From Haloechinothrix halophila YIM 93223 (GTDB lineage Bacteria; Actinomycetota; Actinomycetes; Mycobacteriales; Pseudonocardiaceae): a stretch of 64,000 bases of DNA. Shown here piece after piece: positions 9,175 to 18,334 of this stretch. The notes beneath the pieces are model-generated. The model did not search any database, was not told the origin of the DNA, and saw nothing but the letters and a program-made list of their open reading frames with translations. Both the position numbers and the translations under genes were made by a program. Every line of letters starts with the position of its first letter. Position 1 is the stretch's first letter. Location of the stretch: the NCBI RefSeq assembly GCF_000504245.1, contig NZ_KI632509.1, positions 4,181,502-4,245,501 of the forward strand, given 5' to 3'.

Positions 9175-10410
9175 TCACGAGGCAGGCTTGACCATCGAGA
9201 ACTGCCAGTCGTCCAGATAGGACGACCGGAAGCCAGCCTCGCTGTAGGCGAGGTAGAACTCCCACATCCTGCGGAACGTCTCGTCGAATCCGCCGCAGCG
9301 GATCTCCTCCCAGTTCGCCAGGAAACGTTCCCGCCACAGCCGCAGGGTGTGGGCGTAGTCGAAACCGAGTGTGCGGCGCTCGGTGATACGCAGCCCAGTG
9401 TTGTCCGCTACGGCTTCCTCGATGGCACGCACCGATGGCAGCATCCCGCCAGGAAAGACGTACTTGTGAATCCACGTGTACGACTCGCTGGTGGCCAGCA
9501 TCCGGTCGTGCGGCATGGTGATCACCTGCAGCCCGATCCTGCCGCCCGGCCGCAGCAATCGGTCCACCGACGCGAAGAACGTCGGCCAGTACTCCAGCCC
9601 GACGGCCTCAAGCATCTCCACACTCACGATCGCGTCGTAGCTGCCGCTGACCTCCCGGTAGTCGCACAGCGACACCGTCGCGCGGTCGGACATGCCTGCC
9701 GCCGCGATCCTGCGCTCCGCAAGCTCGCGCTGTTCGGCCGAGATCGTCACCGACGTCACCCGCGCGCCACGCTGCGCGGCGCGGATCGCCAGCGCGCCCC
9801 AGCCGGTGCCGATCTCAAGCACCTCGCTGCCCTCGCGGACGCCCGCGTAGTCAAGGATGCCGTCGATTTTGCGCAACTGCGCGTCGTACAAGCTCTCGTT
9901 CTGATGCCCGAACCACGCGGCCGAGTACGTCATGGTCTCGTCGAGGAACGCCGCGAACAGGTCATTGGACAGGTCGTAGTGGCGGCCGATGTTGCTGCGC
10001 GCCCCGGAGAGGTCGTTGCGCTCGGCCTCCGGCTGGCGCCGGTCCACCCAGCGCCGCAGCCGTTGCAGCTTCGGCGGTACGAGGGTGGCCATCCGCGCCG
10101 CGAACGGCGTCAGCACCTCGGCAAGCTCATCGGAGGTCCAGTCGCCAGCCATGTAGGACTCGCCAAAGCCGATCTTCGCGTCGACGCCGAGCCGGTGGTA
10201 GAAGTCAACAGGCCGCACCAGCCGCATCGTGGGCGCGTCCAGTCCCCCGGCACCCAGATGGGAACCGTCCGGCAGCAGCACCCGCACCGGCAGGGACCGC
10301 ACCGCCTGCCGGAACAGCATTTCCGCCAGCCAGGCGCGCGGCGCGGACCGGGGAACGGTCACGATCTCCGGCCACACCGTAGCCCTGTCGATGGTCATGT
10401 CGCTGGTCAT
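9175..10410 (-). CDS. Cyclopropane-fatty-acid synthase family methyltransferase (first of two)
   Basis: A 411-residue SAM-dependent enzyme that should methylate or cyclopropanate unsaturated acyl chains in membrane lipids. The CMAS signature is clear: NIGRHYDLSNDLFAAFLDETMTYSAAWF, then the SAM-binding loop VLEIGTGWGALAIRAAQRGARVTSVTIS, and IVSVEMLEAVGLEYWPTFF. Start 10410 (MTSDMTIDRATVW) overlaps the stop of the upstream DUF1365 gene by the ATGA arrangement; 10398 is an alternative. The oxidoreductase-DUF1365-CFA synthase order is widely conserved in bacteria and suggests a shared lipid pathway. Confidence 0.92.
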   Translation of the reverse strand: MTSDMTIDRATVWPEIVTVPRSAPRAWLAEMLFRQAVRSLPVRVLLPDGSHLGAGGLDAPTMRLVRPVDFYHRLGVDAKIGFGESYMAGDWTSDELAEVLTPFAARMATLVPPKLQRLRRWVDRRQPEAERNDLSGARSNIGRHYDLSNDLFAAFLDETMTYSAAWFGHQNESLYDAQLRKIDGILDYAGVREGSEVLEIGTGWGALAIRAAQRGARVTSVTISAEQRELAERRIAAAGMSDRATVSLCDYREVSGSYDAIVSVEMLEAVGLEYWPTFFASVDRLLRPGGRIGLQVITMPHDRMLATSESYTWIHKYVFPGGMLPSVRAIEEAVADNTGLRITERRTLGFDYAHTLRLWRERFLANWEEIRCGGFDETFRRMWEFYLAYSEAGFRSSYLDDWQFSMVKPAS

Positions 10411-11138
10411 GTCGCTTTCTCCTCGTTGGTCGCGGCACGGGGAACAATCGGCAGGCCACGCAGCCAGAGCGCGATGCCGCGCAGGCGGATGGCCACAGAA
10501 ACAACCAAGGGGGCAACGGGGTAGCGCAGCAGCAGCCGGAGGAACTGCCGCCACGTCGCGGGCAGTCGATTGCCTCGCATGACGGCGGTGAGCACCCTGC
10601 CGTCGACCTGATCCAGCGCGACGGTGACATGCAACCGCTCGCCTGGTTCCGGCACGTGCAGCCGGTAGGTCCCGTCGACGGTGACGAACGGCGAGACGTA
10701 GAACGTCTTCTCGGCGGTGTCGTCGCCGCCCGCGTCCGGATAGAGCAGGTAGCGGTGCCTGCCGCCGTAAGTGTTGTGCACCTCGGCGACGACGCAGGCC
10801 AGCTCGCCGCTGTCGCGGTAGCACCAGAACACGCTGATCGGGTTGAACACGTGGCCGAGCACGCGGGCCGACGCCAGCATCAGCACCCGGCCGCCGCGCA
10901 GGTCGACACCCTGCTCATCGAGCCAGCGGTCCAGGTTCTCGCGGATCGTCGCGCCCCGTCCATCTCCGTGGTCGGCGGCATGGAACCGGGCGAACGGCGC
11001 GAGCGGTCGGGGCAACCTCGGCAGCGCGTCGATGTCGACCAGCCAGAGGTAGAACCGGTGGCGGAACGCTGTGACGCGCGGCTGTCGCCGGGCGTGCACC
11101 ACCGTCGTCTCGTACAGCGCGGGCGCCGTCACGTCCAA
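10407..11138 (-). CDS. DUF1365-family protein
   Basis: A 243-residue protein typical of DUF1365, with ALYETTVVHARRQPRVTAFRHRFYLWLVDID at the N-terminus, SVFWCYRDSGELACVVAEVHNTYGGRHRYLL in the middle and KTFYVSPFVTVDGTY later. The start is a TTG that overlaps the end of the upstream FAD protein by about 10 bases, and its own stop overlaps the next start, so the three genes are translationally coupled. Function is not established; the family constantly accompanies CFA synthase and the upstream FAD protein. Confidence 0.85.
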   Translation of the reverse strand: MDVTAPALYETTVVHARRQPRVTAFRHRFYLWLVDIDALPRLPRPLAPFARFHAADHGDGRGATIRENLDRWLDEQGVDLRGGRVLMLASARVLGHVFNPISVFWCYRDSGELACVVAEVHNTYGGRHRYLLYPDAGGDDTAEKTFYVSPFVTVDGTYRLHVPEPGERLHVTVALDQVDGRVLTAVMRGNRLPATWRQFLRLLLRYPVAPLVVSVAIRLRGIALWLRGLPIVPRAATNEEKAT

Positions 11139-12403
11139 GCCACCCCGAACGCCTCGGCGGCGGCGACCCCGGACGCGCAGCCGTCCTCGTGGAAGCCCCA
11201 GCCGTGGTACGCCCCGGCATAGGTCGTCGTGGTGGTGGTCAGCGACGGCAGATCCGCCTGCGCCGCGACCGAGTCAGGGGTATAGATCGGGTGCTCGTAG
11301 GTCATCCGCGCGAGAACACTGTCTTCGTCGATCCGCCGGTTCGCGAGATCGGTGGCGTTGAGGGTGACCACGTGCGGGTCGCTGGTGGGCAGACTCATCA
11401 GCCGGTTGAGGTCGTAGCTGATCAGCACCTTCTCCGGGGTGACATGGCAACCGGGTTTGCGGTAGTTCCATGACGCGCGCGCCTTGGCGGCGTCCGGCAG
11501 CACGCTGTCGTCGGCGTGCAGCCAGGTCTCGTTGACCGAGTAGCCGAACGCGCCGAGCACCCGGCGTTCATCCGTGCTGGGGTCGCCGAGGAGACCGAGT
11601 GCCTGATCGGCGTGGGTGGCGATGACGACCTTGTCGACGTCGTGGGCCTCCCCCGCGTCGTCTCGCACCGTCGCGCCGCCGGAGTGGCGAGTCACCGCAC
11701 GCACCGGGGTCGACGTCCGCACGGCGGTGAGGTTCTTGGCCGCACGCTCGACGTAGGTGCGCGATCCGCCAGTGACGGTGCGCCACGTCGGCGAGCCGGT
11801 CACCGAGAGCATTCCGTGGTGGTCGAGGAAGGCGAACAGGTAGCGGGCCGGGTAGTCCAGGCAGGTGCGCAGATCCGCCGACCACACCGCCGAGATCAGC
11901 GGCAGCAGCAGGTGATCGGTGAAGTAACGGGAGTAGCCGCCCGCGCGCAGGAATGCGCCGAGCGTGGTGGCGCCGCCGTCCTTGGCGAGCAGATCGCGCG
12001 CGGCGCGATGGAATCGGGGCAGCTCGGCAAGCATCCGCAGGTAGGCGGGCCGGAGTAGCGCCCGTGGCTGCGCGACGACGCCGTCGATGCCCCGTCCGCC
12101 CGCGAACTCGAGGCCGCAACCGTCGCACCGCACGCTCATCGACATCTCGGAGTCCTGGGTGGCGACGCCAAGCTCCGCGAACAGCCGCAGCAGGTTCGGA
12201 TAGGTGCGCTCGTTGTGCACGATGAATCCGCTGTCGACGCCGAGCTGTGCGCCCTCCGATGTGGTGACATCGTGGGTGTGAGCGTGACCGCCGAGCCGGT
12301 CGTCCGCTTCGAACAGCAACACGTCGTAGCGACGCTGGAGCAGGTAGGCGGCGGTCAGTCCTGACACACCCGCTCCGATCACGGCGACTCGCTGGCGACT
12401 CAT
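11129..12403 (-). CDS. FAD-dependent amine oxidase-like protein of the CFA operon
   Basis: A 424-residue flavoprotein. It begins MSRQRVAVIGAGVSGLTAAYLLQRRYDVLLFEADDRLGG, a classical FAD Rossmann fold, and ends with YAGAYHGWGFHEDGCASGVAAAEAF, the characteristic end of the NAD/FAD-binding proteins found beside DUF1365 and CFA synthase. I chose 12403 over 12433 because GAGAGG precedes it and the Rossmann strand starts there. As first gene of the leftward operon it probably shares the 155-bp divergent promoter region with the second CFA synthase. A desaturase or reductase-like action on acyl chains is plausible but unproven. Confidence 0.85.
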   Translation of the reverse strand: MSRQRVAVIGAGVSGLTAAYLLQRRYDVLLFEADDRLGGHAHTHDVTTSEGAQLGVDSGFIVHNERTYPNLLRLFAELGVATQDSEMSMSVRCDGCGLEFAGGRGIDGVVAQPRALLRPAYLRMLAELPRFHRAARDLLAKDGGATTLGAFLRAGGYSRYFTDHLLLPLISAVWSADLRTCLDYPARYLFAFLDHHGMLSVTGSPTWRTVTGGSRTYVERAAKNLTAVRTSTPVRAVTRHSGGATVRDDAGEAHDVDKVVIATHADQALGLLGDPSTDERRVLGAFGYSVNETWLHADDSVLPDAAKARASWNYRKPGCHVTPEKVLISYDLNRLMSLPTSDPHVVTLNATDLANRRIDEDSVLARMTYEHPIYTPDSVAAQADLPSLTTTTTTYAGAYHGWGFHEDGCASGVAAAEAFGVAWT

Positions 12404-12558
12404 CGGTGTCCTCTCGCTCGTCCTGTCACTCATCAGGCGTCACATCAGATTCGGCGCAGGCACCCGGCCGGATGGGTCGAGATCAGACCGTTCGCCAATC
12501 CGCCGGCCTCTCATCTCCGAACCAGCGGTAAGCAGCAGGACCGAGGAAGGGGTAGGCG

Positions 12559-13824
12559 ATGACGGGTGTTGCCCACGAGATCGAACGGCTCATGACGGAG
12601 ACGATGGGACTGGCGTTACCCGTCGGACTCAGGGCGTGGGACGGCAGCCACGCCGGACCGGCGGACGGGCCGCAGGCGGTCCTGCGCTCACCGAAGGCGT
12701 TGCGCCGGTTGCTCTACAAACCGGGCGAGCTGGGTCTCGCGCGGGCCTACGTGTGCGGAGATCTGGACGTCGATGGCGACCTGATCGACGCGCTGCGGGC
12801 AGGTGGTGCCGCGGTGCGTAACACCGGCGCCAGCGGACTCAGCGCAAAGACGCTGCTGTCCTGGCTCGGATTCGGGCTGCGGCGCGGCGTACTCGGGCTG
12901 CCACCAGCCCCGCCCGCCGAGGAAGCGCGGCTGCGTGGCAGGTTGCACAGCCGGTTCCGCGACCGCGCGGCGATCTCTCACCACTACGACCACGGCAACG
13001 ACTTCTACGAGCTGGTGCTCGACGAGCACATGGCCTACTCGTGCGGCTACTTCACCGCCGACGACCCCGAGTACATGCTGGACGACGCGCAGTGCGACAA
13101 GCTCGACCTGATCTGCGAGAAGCTAGGGCTGCAGGAGGGCATGCGGCTGCTCGACGTCGGCTGCGGCTGGGGCTCGCTGCTGTTGCGCGCCGCCGACCGC
13201 TACGAGGTGCGCGCCGTGGGCATCACGCTCTCGCAAGAGCAGGCCGAGTTCGTGACCGCGCGGGCGAAACAACGCGGACTGGACCACCTGGTCGAGGTGC
13301 GGCTGCGGGACTACCGGGAGCTGCCCGATACCGAGGAGGCTGGCTCGTTCGACGCAGTGGCCTCGATCGAGATGGGTGAGCACGTCGGCGAGGACAACTA
13401 CCCGCGCTACGCCGAGACGTTGCGGGCGATGGTGCGGCCGAGGGGCAGGGTGTTGCTGCAGCAGATGTCGCGCGGCAACACCGCGCCCGGTGGCGGGGCG
13501 TTCATCGAGTCCTACATCGCGCCAGACATGACAATGCGTCCGCTGTCGGCGACCCTGGCACACCTGGAGGGCGCTGAATTGGAGATCCGTGACGTGCAGG
13601 CGCTGCGGGAGCACTACGTGCACACCGTGCGAGCCTGGCAGGACATGCTGGAACAGCGCTGGGACGACGTCGTGGCGCACAGCGGCGAGCGGTTCGCGCG
13701 GGTGTGGCGGCTGTACCTCGCCGGTGGCGCGCTGGCGTTCGAGGAAAACCGGATGGGTGTGGATCAGGTCCTCGCGGTGCGCCCCGACGCCGATGGCCAC
13801 AGCGGTTTCGGGGTGGGTGCGTGA
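12559..13824 (+). CDS. Cyclopropane-fatty-acid synthase family methyltransferase (second of two, UfaA1-like)
   Basis: A 421-residue SAM-dependent enzyme. Motifs: AAISHHYDHGNDFYELVLDEHMAYSCGYF, then LLDVGCGWGSLLLRAADRYEVRAVGITLS, and DAVASIEMGEHVGEDNYPRY; an N-terminal lipid-binding-like domain (residues 1-130) precedes them. It is clearly paralogous to 9175-10410 but diverged. GAAGG precedes the ATG. The next gene starts within its stop codon (GTGA), so the two are coupled. Such UfaA1-like enzymes modify unsaturated acyl chains; the exact product cannot be told from sequence. Confidence 0.92.
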   Translation: MTGVAHEIERLMTETMGLALPVGLRAWDGSHAGPADGPQAVLRSPKALRRLLYKPGELGLARAYVCGDLDVDGDLIDALRAGGAAVRNTGASGLSAKTLLSWLGFGLRRGVLGLPPAPPAEEARLRGRLHSRFRDRAAISHHYDHGNDFYELVLDEHMAYSCGYFTADDPEYMLDDAQCDKLDLICEKLGLQEGMRLLDVGCGWGSLLLRAADRYEVRAVGITLSQEQAEFVTARAKQRGLDHLVEVRLRDYRELPDTEEAGSFDAVASIEMGEHVGEDNYPRYAETLRAMVRPRGRVLLQQMSRGNTAPGGGAFIESYIAPDMTMRPLSATLAHLEGAELEIRDVQALREHYVHTVRAWQDMLEQRWDDVVAHSGERFARVWRLYLAGGALAFEENRMGVDQVLAVRPDADGHSGFGVGA

Positions 13825-14606
13825 ACCTGGACGGCCTGCTGATCAACCTGGTGGCGTCGGCGGTAGCCGTCATCCTCGTGCTCGCGGTGACCTTCGCGGT
13901 CACCGTGGTGCGGGGCCGCAAGGACACCATCGACACCGCCTGGGGCCTCGGGTTCGTCGTCATCGCCGCGGTGGGCGTCGTCGTGTCGGCAGGCGAGCCT
14001 CGGGCGTGGCTGGTGCTGACGCTGACGGCGATATGGGGCGGTCGGCTGGCGGCCCACCTCCACGAACGCAACACCCTGCGCGGTGAAGACCCGCGTTACA
14101 CCGAGATGGCCGAACGTGCGGGTGGCCACCCGCACCGGCACCTGCTGCTCGTGGTTTTCCCCGCGCAGGGCGCGATCATGCTGCTGGTGTCGCTGCCGTT
14201 GCAGGCGGCGGCGCACCTGGACGCGGCTCTCGGGCTGCTCGACGTCATCGCCGTGCTGGTGTGGCTGATCGGGTTCCTGTTCGAGACGGTCGCCGACGCG
14301 CAGCTGTCACGGTTCACCGGGAATCCCGCGAACAAGGGCATGGTCCTCGACAGCGGGCTGTGGCGGTTCTCCCGGCACCCGAACTACTTCGGCGACGCCT
14401 GCGTCTGGTGGGGCCTGTTCCTGTTCGCCGCCCACCATTGGATCGGACTACTCACCATCGTCTCGCCGCTGGTGATGACGGCGCTGCTCGCGCGCGGGAC
14501 CGGCAAGCCGATGACCGAGCGGCGGTTGATGTCAAGCAGGCCCGGTTACGCCGACTATGTGCGACGCACCAGTGGGTTCGTCCCGTTGCCGCCGAAACGC
14601 GGCTGA
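13821..14606 (+). CDS. DUF1295 / steroid 5-alpha-reductase-like membrane enzyme
   Basis: A 261-residue multi-pass protein starting at a GTG that overlaps the stop of the preceding methyltransferase. Helices include INLVASAVAVILVLAVTFAVTVV, TAWGLGFVVIAAVGVVV and LGLLDVIAVLVWLIGFLFETVAD. The family motif SGLWRFSRHPNYFGDACVWWGLFLF is intact, as is the C-terminal YADYVRRTSGFVPLPPK. DUF1295 proteins are NADPH-dependent double-bond reductase relatives. Next to a CFA synthase this one may reduce a methylene or olefinic intermediate in branched-fatty-acid formation; that role is inferred. Confidence 0.88.
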   Translation: MNLDGLLINLVASAVAVILVLAVTFAVTVVRGRKDTIDTAWGLGFVVIAAVGVVVSAGEPRAWLVLTLTAIWGGRLAAHLHERNTLRGEDPRYTEMAERAGGHPHRHLLLVVFPAQGAIMLLVSLPLQAAAHLDAALGLLDVIAVLVWLIGFLFETVADAQLSRFTGNPANKGMVLDSGLWRFSRHPNYFGDACVWWGLFLFAAHHWIGLLTIVSPLVMTALLARGTGKPMTERRLMSSRPGYADYVRRTSGFVPLPPKRG

Positions 14607-14635
14607 GCCGGCGGGCAGTGCCGCACACACACAAC

Positions 14636-14669
14636 GGTGCCCGGTGACGAGATTCCGTCACCGGGCACC
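14636..14669. terminator. Terminator between DUF1295 and channel-like genes
   Basis: GGTGCCCGGTGACG (14636-14649) pairs with CGTCACCGGGCACC (14656-14669) across a 6-base loop, a perfect 14-bp stem between convergent genes. Confidence 0.85.
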
Positions 14670-14692
14670 GGGGCCGGGGCTAACCCGTGGTT

Positions 14693-15451
14693 CTACCGAA
14701 CGGGGTTACCGTGCGGCGGGGTTGGCGGCTCCTGACCCTGCGCGGACCGCGCCCCCGCACCCGCGGGGGTGCGAGCCTGCTGGCCGCCACCGCCGAACTG
14801 GCCTTCCAGGCTGGACAGCCAGCCAGGCCAGCGCTCGGAGGTCGCCTTGATGAGGCCACCGCCGAAGCCAACGACGATCACGCCGCCGATGGTGGCGAGC
14901 ACCGCGATCAGGACCGGACCGGTCACCGTCGTGGCGATCTGGACCTGGTTCAGGGCGGCGATGATGCCGAAGGCCAGGATGAAGTAGTACGCGATCGACG
15001 CGAGCAGGTTGCCCGCTCCCCTGCCGGCCAGCGCGTTGCTGACCAGGCCGCGCACCGCGTTGCCGACCGCCGCCGCGACGATCACCAGAACGATCGCGAC
15101 CACGATCCTGGGCAGGAACGCGATGACGTCGTTGAGGAGCTCGCTCACCGGGTTGGTCGGCCCGAACGTGCCGAACGCGAGTTGCAGCGCGATCAGCAGA
15201 ATGAAGTAGTACGCCAGTTTGGCAATAATTCCGGTGGCGTCAACCTTGGATTGGCTGAGCGTTCCCGAAAGACCCGTCTTCTCGATGAGCTTCGGGAAAC
15301 CGAGCCGGTTGAGAACCAGCGTCAATCCCTTGGCAACCGCCTTCGCGATCAGCCATCCAATCAGCAGGATGATCAAAAAAGCGAAGAGCTTCGGCACGAA
15401 CGTGGCTATGGCGCTCCACGCGTCGCCTAAACCCTCCTTGAGCTGATCCAC
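14693..15451 (-). CDS. Small mechanosensitive-channel-like membrane protein
   Basis: A 252-residue protein starting at GTG with an excellent AAGGAGGAG upstream. Hydrophobic helices occur at FVPKLFAFLIILLIGWLIAKA, IIAKLAYYFILLIALQLAF, IAFLPRIVVAIVLVIVAAAVG, IAYYFILAFGIIAALNQV and LIAVLATIGGVIVVGFGGGLI. The repeated pattern of helix, Leu/Ile-rich stretch and YYFIL matches the conserved-TM-helix repeats of MscS-related proteins, but the canonical beta and C-terminal vestibule domains are missing. It probably forms or supports a small-conductance channel. The C-terminal tail is Gly/Pro-rich and disordered. Confidence 0.7.
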   Translation of the reverse strand: MDQLKEGLGDAWSAIATFVPKLFAFLIILLIGWLIAKAVAKGLTLVLNRLGFPKLIEKTGLSGTLSQSKVDATGIIAKLAYYFILLIALQLAFGTFGPTNPVSELLNDVIAFLPRIVVAIVLVIVAAAVGNAVRGLVSNALAGRGAGNLLASIAYYFILAFGIIAALNQVQIATTVTGPVLIAVLATIGGVIVVGFGGGLIKATSERWPGWLSSLEGQFGGGGQQARTPAGAGARSAQGQEPPTPPHGNPVR

Positions 15452-15954
15452 TGCAATCTCCTCCTTGGTCGTGACAAACGCCGGTGTCTGGCGAGACCTT
15501 AATCAATGCACAGAACGGGGCAACTCGAAACGGCGACACGAAAGAGTGAGTCCGGTGGCGTATCCCGAATCATGGGGTCCATAGTGGATCTACCGGTGGG
15601 GACCGGGGATGCCGAGAAACCCGGTGCGGCGCGCCGTACCCGTCGCACCGGGTTTCTCGGCACGAAACCAAATTCGCGCACGTAGTGGCGTTATGCCGGA
15701 TTTTTCCCGCCGATTCCCGGTATCGCGGTCGGTGTCCCGCCGCGCACTCGCCGCATTATCATCACACCGCCGCGATCCGCACATCGGCAATCACGCGAGA
15801 TATCCCCGAAATGGGTAAGAATTCAACCGCCTGCTCCGGCCGATTTCCCGGTTTCGCACACCTCGAGGACACGGGTGCGTTCCGATGCGTGTCACGACTC
15901 CGTGACCGGACCGAGACCGCGACGGTGCCGATTACATTCGATTAGTGTTGCCCC
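15452..15954. other. 503-bp divergent intergenic region with no recognisable gene
   Basis: It separates the leftward channel gene from the rightward fasR-like gene. I see no convincing ORF with a ribosome binding site and no tRNA. The AT content is higher than in neighbouring genes, fitting promoters in both directions. Its one striking element is the long inverted repeat at 15610-15662. Confidence 0.6.
15610..15662. repeat. 19-bp perfect inverted repeat in the divergent region
   Basis: TGCCGAGAAACCCGGTGCG (15610-15628) is perfectly complementary to CGCACCGGGTTTCTCGGCA (15644-15662), with a 15-base loop. It lies upstream of both flanking genes, so it is not an obvious terminator for either. 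Confidence 0.85.
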
Positions 15955-17166
15955 ATGGGCGCAGACACGACGTGGCAGACCAAGCACGCCGGGGAGCTGT
16001 CGGCGCGCACCGTGCGCAAGGTGGAACGCGCGTCCGGCGAACTCGCGGCCAAGAGCGTGGCGGCGATGGCGGAACGGCTGCCGTGGTTCTCCCGGATGCC
16101 CGCCGACCAACGTGCCAGCATCTTGCTGATCACGCAGGTGGAGGCGGCGGGCTTCATCGAGTGGCTGCGCGACCCCGACACCGCGCAGCGGCCGACGACC
16201 GACGCGTTCCGCAACGCGCCACAGGAACTGTCGCGCTGGATCAACATGCGCCACACCGTGCTGCTGATCCGGATCGCCCTCGACGTCTTCGAGCAGGAGC
16301 TGCCCAAGCTCGCCGCGAACGAGACCGAACGAGCCACGCTCGCCGAGGCCGCCGTCCGGTACGGCCGCGAGGTCGCGTTCACCGCGGCGACCGCCTACGC
16401 CACCGCAGCCGAGTCACGCGGTGCGTGGGACGCGCGGCTGGAAGCACTCGTCGTCGACGGCATCGTGCGCGGCGATGCCGAGGAGGCACTGCTCTCCCGC
16501 GCGTCGGCACTGGGCTGGGACCTCGCCGATGCGGCGACCGCCATCGTGGGCAACGCGCCCCCCGACGACCCGCCGATCGCGGTCAAGGACGTCCGCGCGC
16601 GGGCGGCTCGCATCGATCGGCCGGTGATGCTCGGTGTGCAAGGCTCCCGGCTGATCGTCGTGGTCGGCGGACCGACCACCGGCTCGCCCCGCGACGAGGC
16701 TGTGCTGGACGCCCTCGCGGAGTCGTTCGGCGATGGTCCCGTCGTCGCTGGGCCGACGGTGGCCAGCATCGCCGAGGCGCACCTGAGCACCGCGGAGGCG
16801 CTGTCCGGGCTGCGGGCGGTCGTCGGCTGGGCCGGGGCGCCGCGCCCGGTGCGCTCGCTCGACCTGCTGCCGGAACGCGCGCTGACCGGCGACGCCGCCG
16901 CCGAGCGGCAGCTCATCGACCAGGTCGCCCGGCCGCTCGACGACGCGGGCGGGGCCATCGAGGAGACCGTGACCGCCTACCTCGAGGCAGGCGGCGTACT
17001 CGAGGCCTGCGCGCGATCGTTGTTCGTACATCCGAACACCGTGCGCTATCGGCTGAAACGCGCCACAGAGCTAACCGGACGCAACCCGATGGACCCGCGC
17101 GACGCCTTCGTGCTGCGCATCGGGCTGATCGTCGGCGAGCTTGCCCGATCGCGCGGCACATGGTGA
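15955..17166 (+). CDS. fasR: PucR/CdaR-type regulator, FasR-like activator of fatty acid synthase genes
   Basis: A 403-residue regulator. The C-terminal PucR helix-turn-helix is diagnostic: ETVTAYLEAGGVLEACARSLFVHPNTVRYRLKRATELTGRNP. The N-terminal and central parts (WFSRMPADQRASILLITQVEAAGFIEWLRDP; later a GGDEF-like degenerate region around VMLGVQGSRLIVVVGGPTTG) match the regulator found directly ahead of fabD in streptomycetes and relatives, where FasR activates the fab operon. It is 235 bases upstream of the likely fabD start in the same orientation, so control of the downstream operon is a strong inference from context. Confidence 0.85.
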   Translation: MGADTTWQTKHAGELSARTVRKVERASGELAAKSVAAMAERLPWFSRMPADQRASILLITQVEAAGFIEWLRDPDTAQRPTTDAFRNAPQELSRWINMRHTVLLIRIALDVFEQELPKLAANETERATLAEAAVRYGREVAFTAATAYATAAESRGAWDARLEALVVDGIVRGDAEEALLSRASALGWDLADAATAIVGNAPPDDPPIAVKDVRARAARIDRPVMLGVQGSRLIVVVGGPTTGSPRDEAVLDALAESFGDGPVVAGPTVASIAEAHLSTAEALSGLRAVVGWAGAPRPVRSLDLLPERALTGDAAAERQLIDQVARPLDDAGGAIEETVTAYLEAGGVLEACARSLFVHPNTVRYRLKRATELTGRNPMDPRDAFVLRIGLIVGELARSRGTW

Positions 17167-17401
17167 GCGCATCACCGGTGGGCGGCCCGGTCACCGCACC
17201 GCTCACCCGCTCGGCTGTGAGTAACCTCTCAGCCAGGGTGCTATCGCCAGGCGGCGGGTAGTGCTATATGAACCCGACAAGAGTGATCGCCACATGCGAT
17301 TCATCTCCGGGAAACGTTTGTAGGGTTTCTCCAAATCCGCCGGAGGTACTTCGTGCTTCCCGGCATGCCAGGAACCGCCGCTGACCGTGTTCCCTGGAGA
17401 G

Positions 17402-18334
17402 GTGACCTCCGCTGTGCTCGCTCCAGGACAAGGTTCCCAGTCACCCGGCATGTTGACGCCATGGCTCGACGTCGATGGCGCGCGCGCGAAAGTCGACCGC
17501 TGGTCGGAGCGCGCCGGGCTCGACCTGCACCGGCTCGGCACCACCGGTGACGCCGACGAGATCACCGACACCGCCGTGACCCAGCCGCTGATCGTGGCGC
17601 TGTCGCTGCTGTCGTTCCACGCGGCCGAGCAGCGCGGCGGGCTGCCCGCCGACGCCCCTGTCGCCGGTCACTCCGTCGGTGAACTGGCCGCCGCCGCGAT
17701 CGCGGGCGTGCTCGACGCCGACGACGCGGTCGCGCTCGCCGCTGTGCGGGGCGCGGAGATGGCCAAGGCGTGCGGGCTGGCCGAGACCAGCATGGCAGCG
17801 GTGATGCTGGGCGACCCCGACGAGGTCGTTGCCTGGCTGCATGACAACGGTCTGACCGCCGCGAACCAGAACGGCGCTGGCCAGATCGTCGCCTCTGGCG
17901 CCGCCGACGCCATCGCGCGCATCGTGGCGGAGCCGATGGCGGGCACCAAAGTGCGCCAGCTCCAGGTCGCGGGGGCGTTCCACACCGCGTACATGAAGCC
18001 GGCCCGCGATGCGCTGGAGTCCTACGCCGAGAAGGTCACCGTGCGCGATCCCGGGCGTCCACTGCTGTCGAACTACGACGGCGCCGTCGTCGAGAGCGGC
18101 GCCGAGTACCTGCGACGTCTCGTCAACCAGGTGACCAGCCCCGTACGCTGGGATCTCAGCATGGACACCCTGGCTAAGCTCGGCACGACGTCCACCGTTG
18201 AGCTCGCTCCTGCCGGTACGCTGACCGGACTGGTGCGGCGCCAGCTCAAAGGCACCGTGACATCAACGGTCGCGCTCAAGACCCCGGACGACCTCGCCAA
18301 GCTTGCCCCAACCGACGAGGACACCGCATCGTGA
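17402..18334 (+). CDS. fabD: Malonyl-CoA:ACP transacylase
   Basis: A roughly 310-residue enzyme that loads malonate onto the acyl carrier protein for type II fatty acid synthesis. Motifs are intact: VLAPGQGSQSPGMLTPWL at the N-terminus, the nucleophile Ser in AGHSVGELAAAAIAG, and the catalytic His in VAGAFHTAYMKPA. Three GTG codons could start it (17387, 17402, 17414). I prefer 17402 (MTSAVLAPG) by family length, but 17414 has the better-placed GGAGAGG. It is first in the fabD-fabH-acpP-fabF operon; its stop overlaps the fabH start. Confidence 0.95.
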   Translation: MTSAVLAPGQGSQSPGMLTPWLDVDGARAKVDRWSERAGLDLHRLGTTGDADEITDTAVTQPLIVALSLLSFHAAEQRGGLPADAPVAGHSVGELAAAAIAGVLDADDAVALAAVRGAEMAKACGLAETSMAAVMLGDPDEVVAWLHDNGLTAANQNGAGQIVASGAADAIARIVAEPMAGTKVRQLQVAGAFHTAYMKPARDALESYAEKVTVRDPGRPLLSNYDGAVVESGAEYLRRLVNQVTSPVRWDLSMDTLAKLGTTSTVELAPAGTLTGLVRRQLKGTVTSTVALKTPDDLAKLAPTDEDTAS

